From NCBI GenBank assembly GCA_013365365.1, contig JABVXU010000822.1, positions 1 to 19,154 on the forward strand: 19,154 nt of DNA, in the 5' to 3' direction. This DNA is from Cruorifilaria tuberocauda (taxonomy: Eukaryota > Nematoda > Chromadorea > Rhabditida > Onchocercidae). The notes beneath the pieces were generated by a model. It saw only the letters and a program-made list of their open reading frames with translations, had not been told where the DNA came from and searched no databases. A program made the translations under genes and the position numbers. Shown one piece after another: positions 1 through 8,134 of the stretch; the stretch's first letter is position 1, and every line of letters begins with the position of its first letter.

Positions 1-1252
1 TATAATATAATATAAAATAATAATATAAAATTTAATTAAATAATATAAATAATATAATAAGAGAAATTCATTCTTCATGAGTTATCAGTAATTAATTATA
101 ATCAATAGTAATTCAAGTTATCAAATAAAAAATGGAAATTTTTTTTTAATTTAGTAAAAATTGAAAATGTTACAGATCTCTTCAGGTCACAGGTCACAGG
201 TCACAGGACTTTGAGATAATCAAAAAGTTGAAATGCTTAAAAGTGAAGGGAAAAATTTTATCGTAAAATGCTAACTGTTTATCTAAAAATTTGAAAAAAA
301 ATAATGTATATAAAGCGTCTTTTAAGTTTAACATGAATGGCAAGTAACTTTAGAGTATTACTTTATGAGCATTAACTTTTACTTTAGTATTACTTTAGGG
401 GTATTTTAGGCCAGAGCAGATATTTTATACTGAATAAATTAATAGGTTAGTATAAGTTAATATTTCACTTATAAATGATCACTCTATCGCAAACTACAAA
501 AATTTAGCTTGTTTTTTTAGGAATTTTTAGAAATAAAATTTAGGAAATTAATTTCATGCTTATATTTTTGATTCAGATTTAAATAAACTTACATTCAAAC
601 ATTTTTCATTTAAATGCATCGTTTGATTTAACTTTTGCCATGCGCAAAATCTGAAATTGATAAAAATAAAAAATCAATAATAAACAGTTTAGTAACTTTA
701 ATATTACTAGTATCATTTCATAATTTAAATGAAATTATTAAATTAATTAAAGTATCTTCTAAGTTTGCTATGAATGAAGAACGATTTAGAGTATTACTAT
801 CTTTAAGAGTACTGATAATATTATCACTATTATCATTTATCAGGAAGATATATGTTTTAAAATTTGAACTGAAACTTATGAGAAGTTAATAAACCGATAA
901 TTAAACCGATTGATCATTTCTTCAATTAATCAAATTCATTGTTATCGTAAATTATTGCAAATTTGATCGATTAAAAATGTAACAAATAGTGAAATTACAA
1001 TGACAAAATTTCTAAACTTCAACAAATTCAAATCCAATCAATCAATCAATCATAGATCAATCATTATCGAATTATGATCATCAAATTATGAATTCAACAG
1101 ACTAAAACTAGTAACTTAAGTAATTTATCTTCTCAATTCTCACATTGAAATTTACATATAGCTTGAAATTCAAATTTACACAAAGTTAATTAAATAAAAA
1201 AAAATTTTGCATCCCTTGAAAATTAACTAAATTACAATGTCAAAACTAGTCT
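1..1252. other. AT-rich intergenic stretch without a recognisable gene
   Basis: The first 60 bases are almost pure A/T (TAATATAA-like). Apart from the AGGTCA array and a short (ATCA)n patch at 1037-1052, I see no structure. An 84-codon ORF at 635-889 has AT-driven composition and no recognisable motif, and I do not count it as a gene. Confidence 0.6.
184..210 (+). promoter_or_regulatory. Triple DR1 array of nuclear-receptor half-sites
   Basis: AGGTCA occurs at 184-189, 191-196 and 198-203, each separated by one C, followed by a decayed AGGACT at 205-210. AGGTCA direct repeats with one-base spacing (DR1) are the classic binding site of HNF4/RXR/COUP-type nuclear receptors. The same pattern is also simply a 7-bp tandem repeat, and no gene is visible next to it. 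Confidence 0.4.
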
Positions 1253-1258
1253 AAGAGA

Positions 1259-1306
<48 letters not shown>
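1253..1306. repeat. (GA)n microsatellite
   Basis: A polypurine run of GA repeats with scattered AAA interruptions (GAGAAAGAGAGAGA...) is directly visible. Confidence 0.95.
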
Positions 1307-1520
1307 TGAGAAATTTTTATAAAAGGAGTACTTGTATGCATGGATCAAATCTAATCCGCATACTTCAGTTAATTATTTCGCATTAGCTATCACTATCACT
1401 TACGATTGATTAGATTATGCTTTTGGGATATTTGGTACTTGAAATGTGATGAGGCAGAAGACTGAGTTAAATTAATTTGGAATATTTTAAGCTGAAGTGG
1501 TTGACGGAAGTCTTTTTTTG
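1307..1520. other. Intergenic, nothing recognised
   Basis: Mixed-composition sequence between the GA tract and the minisatellite. No open frame of note and no RNA gene are seen. Confidence 0.5.
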
Positions 1521-2166
1521 AGTACAAAAAGGAAAATGGAACGACGGATGGGTAATTTAGAGATATTAAGAACTGATAAAGTTACTGCAATATACTCATT
1601 TACTCTTAATCATTTAATCATTTACTAATAATTATATACTCATTTACTTAATCATTTACTAATAATATTAATCATTTATTTGTTTTGAGTACGAAAAAGA
1701 ATGAAAAAAGGAAAGATGAACGGATAATTTAGCGATATTAAAAATTGATAAGGTTAATGCAATATACTCATTTACTCTTAATCATTTACTTATCATTTAA
1801 TTATTTACTAATAATCATATAATCGTTTAATTATTTACTAATAATGTTATTCATTTACTTATCATTTAATCGTTTACTAATAATCATGTAATCACTTGCT
1901 TAATAATTTATCATTTAATTATTTACTAATAATTATATACTCATTTACTTAATCATTTACTAATAATATTAATGATTTATTTTCTTTAAGTACGAAAAAG
2001 AAAGGAAAAAGGAAAGATGAATGGATAATTTAGCGATATTAAAAATTCATAAGGTTACTACAATATACTCATTTACTCCTAATCATTTACTTATCATTTA
2101 ATCATTTACTTATCATTTAATTATTTACTAATAATCATATAATCGTTTAATCATTTGCTAATAATA
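1521..2166. repeat. Higher-order minisatellite with three anchor copies
   Basis: An anchor beginning AGTACGAAAAAG and continuing through a GGATAATTTAGCGATATTAA-like block recurs at 1521, 1688 and 1989. Between anchors run many copies of a 10-15 bp unit of the form CATTTACTAATAAT / CATTTACTTAT. Anchor spacings are 167 and 301 bases, so the inner arrays expanded differently. It has no coding potential. It behaves like a nested satellite in which a composite unit was duplicated and its inner short repeat then varied in number. Confidence 0.85.
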
Positions 2167-2867
2167 TTAATCCTAACAGACTTACATTTTTAAAAAAAAA
2201 ATTGAATTAAAATTTGAAAAAATATTATAATTCAATAAAAAATATTACTATGGCATTTTAGAGCAATTATTCTCTTTGTCAGTCTCTCGCAAGTTTTTTA
2301 TTAATTGAAAAATTTGTTATCACTTTCTTATCACTGCTGTTAATTGCTATCCAATTAAAAACTATTGCATATATGCCTATTGTTAATCCATTTAATAAAT
2401 TTTATTAAATTCAAATTTTATAAATTTAAATTTAATAATCGAGCTGTTCAATTGGAATAATTAAATTATTATTGAAAAATTAATTTTAAACTAACGGTGA
2501 TTGCATGAATGTGATTGGCTTTGAATTGATATCAGTGCTAGCAGTTATCAATTCAAATAATAAGCAAGTTTTATCAGTGACTATTTCCATTGCTCGTTGT
2601 AGGCATTTGTTAATTGATTCATCTATAAGAATTATCAATTATCAGTAATTATCAGTTCAAAAGTTTAAATTCTAATCAAAAATATTTTTCTGAGAAAAAA
2701 AATCTAAAAATTTCAATTTAATTTTTTGAATTATCAAAATTTTTTTTGATAATTTAATTTGGAATTGAAAATTTTTTCATTGCAATATTTTCTTTTTTGT
2801 AGACTTCAAAAAAAAAAATTGAAAAAATTTTTGAAAAAAAGAAAGAAATCAAAATTTCATTGCTATT
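2167..2867. other. AT-rich intergenic stretch with A and T runs
   Basis: Contains several homopolymer A or T runs of 7-9 bases around 2190, 2740 and 2810 and recurring TTATCAGT/AATTATCAGT words near 2560-2660. No gene or RNA is recognised on either strand. Confidence 0.6.
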
Positions 2868-2869
2868 AT

Positions 2870-3036
2870 TATTTGACTTGTTATGCTAATATGTTATTGT
2901 TACACCAATTATTTGATCAGAAAAGGTAGCATAAAAGCAAAGTATTTCAAATTAATTATAAATTAGCAATAACAAAATATGATAATATAAGTATAACAAT
3001 AACAATAACATGAATATATTAGCATAAATCAAATAA
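2870..3036. repeat. Imperfect inverted repeat (foldback) of about 35-bp arms
   Basis: The left arm (about 2870-2903, containing TTATGCTAATATGTTATTG) is matched by the reverse complement of the right arm (about 2998-3036, containing TATTAGCATAA after AACAATAACAT), with a 4-base insertion in each arm. The loop is about 95 bases. Arms this AT-rich can arise by chance, but the shared core is longer than expected from the neighbours. Confidence 0.5.
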
Positions 3037-4680
3037 CAACATTGATATAACAACAATACAAAGTTCAATAGCAAATAACCAGCTTAATATGTTAATAATA
3101 ATAATAATAAAACAAATAATAAGTAACTAATAATACAATAACAAGTTAAAATACAAAATTACTTACCATTATTCGAATGAAGCTTGTATGGAATTATTGT
3201 TACTATTGAATTTGCACAAGAAATTTGAGACTATAAAATTTTATTAATAATTAATAAAAATTAAGTTTAATAAAAATTAAGTCAATTAACAAAAATTAAG
3301 TGGCAAATATTATTATTGTAATGTATTATTGTTGTATTATATTATTGTATCAACAATATATTATTGTTTTTTTTATGTATAGTCTATAATATTAATTTAA
3401 AATCTAATATAATATTTCTCAAACAAAGAAATAAACAACTTTAAGAATGTATTATTTTATTGTATATGTAATAGCAGTAAGAAGCCTTAAATGTTAGCAA
3501 AATAAAGATCATAAATTATTACCAGGTAAATAAGAGCAATGATCCACATCCAACAGATGCTATTACCATTAATTACCATTTCTTTGGTCCTTCTTCTTCA
3601 ATTCACTAAGGTAGCTTAATGATAATTAGCATATATGCTGTTGTATGACTAAATGGACACACTTGTAGTTATGGAAATTAGCCTTTCCAATAATATCACT
3701 TGAATAAATGAGTAGCAGCAATAATGCTAATATGGATTACAACTGATACTACAATTATTTTGTATTAATAATTAATGTATTAGTGTTTGTTGTATTATTA
3801 CTACTATACACTAGTAGTTTCTGTATCAGTTATTGTAACAGTAACAGTATATCACTAATAAACTTTGTTTTCTTAATAATTACTGCACTATATTATTATT
3901 GCTATCATTATCATTATCAATACTTTGTTACTATTAGTATACTTATTGTATTAAATATTATTGTAATAGAATTTTCACATTACTATTAGTAGTGGCAGTT
4001 TATTATAGTTATATTTGTATACTAGTTATGGTAATATCAACTATTGTTTTACTTTAGAAAACAAAACAGTACTAGTAATAATTATTGTTTCTTATTGTTG
4101 TAGTAGTTATTATGAATAGTTTTCATATTTGTATACTAGTTATGGTAATATCAACTATTATTTTACTCTAGAAAACAAAACAGTATAGTAATAATTATTG
4201 TTTCTTATTGTTGTAGTAGTTATTATGAATAGTTTTCATTGCTTTATCATAATAATAAAAGCTATATTTATACAATAATAGTTGCTATTATTGTTATCAG
4301 TTATTCTAAATATCTACAATTCCTATTGTTATAGCAATTATAAATAGCTACTACAATAATTACAGTAGTAGTTCCTATTGCTTTATCATAGTGATAATAG
4401 ACATGTTCATCAATAAGAGTAGTTGTTCTAGTATTATTCTTATTGTTATACCAGTTATTGTAAATAGCTGCAACAATTACAATAGCACTTCTGTTATTAC
4501 TTTTATAGCGATAATGCAGTAATTGTACAGAGTAACAGATAATACAATAGCAACTCTTCCAATACTATTATTTTTATATTATTTTATCAGTTACTCTAAA
4601 TAGCTACAATGCTTGTAGTAGTAGTTCTTATTGTTATCGTTACTAGTCCTATTGATACAATAAAAATAGTTGTAGCAATG
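2930..4680. repeat. Decayed (TAACAA/TTGTTA) repeat domain with strand switch
   Basis: From about 2930 to 3150 the plus strand is dominated by AACAATAACA words and (AAT)n at 3092-3110. From about 3300 to 4680 it carries the complementary TTATTGTTA, TAGTAGTTATT and TAAATAGCTACAA words (for example near 4342, 4458 and 4596). A somewhat less repetitive patch lies at 3520-3760. No coding exon is recognised; the 68-codon ORF at 3783-3989 is a reading of the repeat. Confidence 0.65.
4012..4239. repeat. Two-copy tandem duplication, 114-bp unit
   Basis: Copy one (4012-4125) and copy two (4126-4239) start with TATTTGTATACTAGTTATGG and end with GAATAGTTTTCAT. They differ by only a few bases (for example CTATTG versus CTATTA, TACTTTAG versus TACTCTAG) and a one-base deletion, so the duplication is much younger than the decayed repeats around it. 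Confidence 0.9.
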
Positions 4681-4728
4681 AGTAATGAACTAAGGTCAAC
4701 TAAGGAATGAATGTAAATGAATGAAAGA

Positions 4729-4769
4729 GGGAGTTGAGAGGGAGGAGAGAGGGAAATAAGAGAGGGACA
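4729..4769. repeat. Purine-rich GA/GGA tract
   Basis: An irregular run of GAGGGAG, GGAGGAGAGAGGG and GAGAGGGA on the plus strand. Confidence 0.85.
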
Positions 4770-5010
4770 GATGCATGGACATTATTGCTAAATTGCAGTT
4801 AGCTACTGCAACAAATTTATCAAATATTCTATTTATTTCACAATCCTATTCTATTCCTATCTTATCAGGACATTCTATTCTTCCTTATTTACTTTTATAA
4901 TTTCCTCTCCTGATTTACCGGATATTCCAAATATTACGGATAATTTTAATCGCCATCCTAAATCCGATTTCTGCTACCGTGAACTAGAACAGAATTAAAC
5001 CTCACTTAAC
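4770..5010. other. Intergenic, ambiguous open segments
   Basis: A segment without stop codons runs from 4792 to 5000 on the plus strand and lacks an ATG; its end (LPDIPNITDNFNRHPKSDF) looks mildly protein-like. The minus strand is also open for about 22 codons over 4920-4985. I recognise no family on either strand and do not call a gene. Confidence 0.35.
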
Positions 5011-5070
5011 TCCTTCTTCCTTCCTTTCTCTCTCTCTCTTCCCCTCTCTCTCTCTTTCTTTCTCTCTTTC
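5011..5070. repeat. Pyrimidine-rich (CT)n tract
   Basis: TTCCTTCC followed by CTCTCTCTCT and TTTCTTTCTCTC runs. It is opposite in strand sense to the nearby purine tract at 4729. Confidence 0.9.
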
Positions 5071-5500
5071 AAATCATTTCTTAGCTTAATTGAACTACAT
5101 TTATCCCAAAATGTCTGAAATGATTCATCTGAGATCTTAATTCGAGAAAAATCATAATCTTCCCGAGTGAAACATAACCAACTGACACTATTAATTACGA
5201 TTACTGTCTTTTTACTATTACATACAATTTCTCGTTTAATTCCAGGCTTCTTTCATTATATATACTTACTTATTATATCGAAAAGATTTCCCACATCTCG
5301 CCATCCGCGGGGGGGCGGGGTAAAAGAAATTCTTCCGATATGAGTATATTTTATCAGTGAGATTATATGTGAGCGAATAATTTATAAGCAAAATTAATAA
5401 TAATTCAAAATTTACAATGATAATTTATAAATAGAAAACGTGCAAAGATAATTATGGAATAAATTTATGACAAGATTAAATCACCAATTTAAACATAAAA
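5071..5500. other. Intergenic stretch with one G-run island
   Basis: Mostly AT-rich unique-looking sequence. The exception is CCGCGG followed by a run of seven and a run of four G separated by C (5305-5320), the only such sequence in the window. No gene is recognised. Confidence 0.6.
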
Positions 5501-5558
5501 ATGTGAGTAACGTGAATAACGTGAATAAACGTGAATAAACTGGAATAGCGTGAATAAT
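5501..5558. repeat. Short tandem repeat, unit about AACGTGAATA
   Basis: GTGAGTAACGTGAATAACGTGAATAAACGTGAATAAACTGG-type sequence shows about five copies of a 10-11 bp unit, decaying towards the 3' side. Confidence 0.85.
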
Positions 5559-5689
5559 TATCAAGTTAGAAGATTAGCAGTGAATGATTTACTATCAAAA
5601 ATTTTAAGTTGCACTTTTATGACGTAATTTGCGAGAAAAAAAAATCGCACCAAATTTTCGATCAATTTAATTAATCACTTAACTGTTTA

Positions 5690-5752
5690 TTACTCTATTA
5701 CTTATGTGAAGTAAGCTTAAATTACTCTATTACTTATTAAGTAAACTTAAAT
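5690..5752. repeat. Two-copy 32-bp direct repeat
   Basis: TTACTCTATTACTTAT followed by a GTAAGCTTAAA/GTAAACTTAAA end occurs at 5690 and again at 5722 with a few differences. Confidence 0.75.
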
Positions 5753-6047
5753 ATACTGCTTTCTTAATTTTATCTAATTTACATCATTAATTAATTAATT
5801 CAAATGGGCAAGATTATTAATCAATTGCTTAATTTTTTTACTTTATCACTTATACAACTTAAATTGTAACTTAAATTCAGTATTTTCCAAACTTTATTTA
5901 AAGTTAAAAGTATGTGAAAATATTGAAGAAATAATTTATTTCTAATATATAATTTAAATTAATGCAAAATTTTAGCTATCATTCCTCATCTTTGATATTA
6001 TCATTGATTACGTTATCAGTGTTTGTGATATGATCTGTGTTATCTTT

Positions 6048-6460
6048 ACTTGTGATACTTCCGTTACTTGTAACCTGTTACTTTTAACCAATGATTTATC
6101 ATTCAATTTAGCCCATGATTGTACCTGGCCACTTCCAAACGTGCAAAAGGTTGTTGCGCCAATTGAAGCTAACGTGAAAAATGCTGTACGCCGCTGTGAA
6201 ACTGTGCCCCAAAATAGGTTCTTGATTACTTTAATTGTTATACTTCCTGTTACTCTATTACTTTCAACTGTTACTCCTACTTTGTTAATTTGTAATACTC
6301 ACTATCACTTTGTTACTTTTGATCTTTAACTTTTAAAGAAGACTATTTTTAATTTCTTCATTGGTAATACTTCCTGCTACTTTATTACTTTTAACTGTTA
6401 CTTTTACTTTCTTCACTCTTAATGCTTTCTCCTACTTTGTTAATTTACACTGTTACTTTA
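6048..6460. repeat. Decayed tandem repeat (CTTCCTGTTACTTTATTACT type) interrupted by the SLC17-like island
   Basis: Units beginning ATACTTCC(T)G(T/C)TACT are seen near 6054, 6240 and 6366; the last two are 126 bases apart, the first two are separated by the extra GC-richer island at 6098-6211. Each unit carries TTACTTTTAACTGTTACTTTT. The layout suggests the island was inserted into, or captured with, the repeat. Confidence 0.65.
6098..6211 (-). pseudogene. SLC17-type anion transporter C-terminal fragment (probable decayed exon)
   Basis: On the minus strand this GC-richer island reads 38 codons beginning WGTVSQRRTAFFTLAS and ending CTFGSGQVQSWAKLND. SLC17 transporters (sialin, vesicular glutamate and phosphate carriers) end their twelfth membrane helix with a W-x-x-x-F-x-x-A block and then an F-[AG]-x-G-[EQ]-x-Q-x-W-A motif; the FGSGQVQSWAKLND part fits well. 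Two things look decayed: the conserved Trp before RTAFF reads Arg (CGG), and the helix is about three residues short. The frame stays open to a TAA at 6010-6008, but those last codons derive from the surrounding repeats. A TTTCACAG acceptor precedes CGG at 6193, so a real last exon is possible. I found no other SLC17 exon between here and 10552. The family match is from memory of motifs, not a search. Confidence 0.4.
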
Positions 6461-6909
6461 AACCAGATGATATTTACTGAAAGAAAAATAGAACTTATCA
6501 GAAACAGAAAAAAAAAGCAAATTAATAAGGGAATTTTTCAAATATCATTATATCGGTTAATATAATTTATTGAAAATTACTTATTAATTTTTTCAAATTA
6601 ATCTTAGTATTTTATAAATTACAACAAAAAAATTTTTTCAGTAATTTGATTACAAAAAAGTGAGTTAATAAATTAAATTTATTATTAAATATTTGGCATA
6701 TTTGAAAGTTTTAAATCTGTGTGGAATAAGTTAAGAAAATTATAATAATAGTAAGTAAGTAACTCTAACTTTATTTATCATTTGAATCATGTGAATTATT
6801 TATCCAGATTTCACATAACATATTAAAGCTAATTGTTGTTAGCATTAGCATTTCCTTTATTTTGCTAATTCTATCAACCAACTAATGTTTATATATACAA
6901 TTATTATTA
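6461..6909. other. AT-rich intergenic stretch, nothing recognised
   Basis: Unique-looking AT-rich sequence with a few A runs (6505-6516, 6624-6632). No exon, RNA gene or clear repeat is seen. Confidence 0.6.
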
Positions 6910-7094
6910 ATTTATTTATCGATTTATTTTCTTATTTATTCTTATTTATTTATTTTATTTATTTTATTTGTTTTATTTATTTATTTTATTTATTTATTTA
7001 TTTTATTTATTTATTTTATTTATTTTATTTATTTATTTATTTATTTATTTATTTGTTTATTTATTTATTTATTTATTTATTCATTTCATTTATT
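6910..7094. repeat. (TTTA)n microsatellite
   Basis: About 185 bases of TTTATTTA with periodic TTTTA interruptions. ORFs that run through it translate to an IYLF/FIYL pattern and are products of the repeat. Confidence 0.98.
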
Positions 7095-7590
7095 ACACGT
7101 ACACATTTACCTGCTTCACTTATTGCACTTATACAACTGTGCGTTTCATTTATTTAACGTCTACGTTCATTTGTCAAACGTATATATCCATGTCACTTGC
7201 CTAACGTATACATCCGTTTCATTTATTTCACGTATCTTATCTCGCGATAAGCGTTTATCAATTTTGCGCCATTTGTGTGCACATGTGTGCGTGTATGTGT
7301 ATGCGTGTATCTATACGTGTTTATGGGTTTGTATGTGTACATACGTAAGTTAAGAATGGAATCATTATTGATAATATGTGAGAGGTTATAAGAAATAAAT
7401 TTAGAATGATGAGCTAGAAAATTTTCAAGAATATGGAAATTGTTTTCAAGGATCTTTGACGCCTATCGCGGGATAAATCACGTGGAATAAACGAAACAGA
7501 TGTATACGTATGATAAATGCAATTGACGTTAAATGAATGTATACGTTAAATAAGTGAAAGAGATGCATAGATGCGTACGTCAGAGATGTT
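7085..7590. repeat. Foldback element: diverged inverted repeat flanking a TG-rich centre
   Basis: The best-matched parts of the arms are 7204-7254 and 7459-7509. Aligned as reverse complements without gaps they agree at 43 of 51 positions, sharing ACGTATACAT at the outer end and CGCGATA at the inner end. Weaker similarity continues outwards (TTTAACGT...TTCATTT at about 7155-7173 against about 7525-7552), so the arms may be 130-170 bases long. The spacer is about 200 bases and holds the TG-rich tract. No transposase frame is seen. A non-autonomous foldback/MITE-like element is one explanation; no target-site duplication was identified. Confidence 0.6.
7268..7346. repeat. TG-rich alternating tract
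   Basis: GTGTGCACATGTGTGCGTGTATGTG-like sequence with alternating purine-pyrimidine steps, suited to Z-DNA, sits inside the spacer of the inverted repeat. Confidence 0.8.
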
Positions 7591-8054
7591 TATAATAAGT
7601 TAAAAATGGAAATATAGTTGATTTTATATGTGAAGAGAGGAAGAAACGGTAAACAATAAGAAGGTAAACAACAATCATTGGATTATTATAAAGTAATATA
7701 AGAAAGGAAATTGAGTAATTGATAAAATATATTAGAAAAGTGATAAGAAATAAATATAATCCAGCATTGTTTCGCTTGTTAATCTTTGAATAAATTTTAA
7801 AAAAAATTCAATTAACTGAAAATTTCGAAAATTTCAGTGATTTTTTTCATGTATTAACTTGCAATGATTTTTTGATGATGTATTGTATATCAGGTTACCT
7901 TATAGTAATTATTTTAGTGATGTATTAGGTTATCTTATAATGAATTTTTTTGATTGTATCTTAGATTAAGAGATTGATAACATATTTTCACTATTATTTC
8001 AAATTCAAATTCGAATTTCTACTCATAACTGAAATTATTATTGAATCGTGTAAC
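7591..8054. other. AT-rich intergenic stretch
   Basis: Only a small duplicated word is visible (AGGTTACCTTATAGTAATT near 7893 and AGGTTATCTTATAATGAATT near 7928). No gene is recognised. Confidence 0.6.
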
Positions 8055-8134
8055 TGAATCCGAATCATTCTTACTTGCACTGAATTCAAATCATTCTTAT
8101 CTGTAATTGAATTCAAATCATTCATATTCGTAAT
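8055..8134. repeat. Three-copy minisatellite, 26-27 bp unit
   Basis: TGAATTCAAATCATTCTTAT-like units begin at 8055, 8081 and 8108 and differ by a few substitutions. Confidence 0.85.

Noticed and set aside
635..889. 84-codon ORF on the plus strand
   Set aside because: AT-driven I/L/K/S composition, no motif, no splice or promoter context; expected by chance in such DNA.
3783..3989. 68-codon plus-strand ORF rich in Y, S, I
   Set aside because: It is a translation of TATTATTAC-type repeats.
4792..5000. Open plus-strand segment ending LPDIPNITDNFNRHP...
   Set aside because: No ATG, no family recognised, and the opposite strand is open too over part of it; evidence is insufficient for an exon.
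6030..6329. 99-codon plus-strand ORF with a protein-like middle (CTWPLPNVQKVV)
   Set aside because: Its middle is the antisense of the SLC17-like island, whose minus-strand reading matches a known family motif; the ends are repeats.
6885..7353. Three overlapping plus-strand ORFs with FIYLF patterns
   Set aside because: Products of the (TTTA)n microsatellite and the adjoining ACGTA/TG-rich repeats, not membrane proteins.
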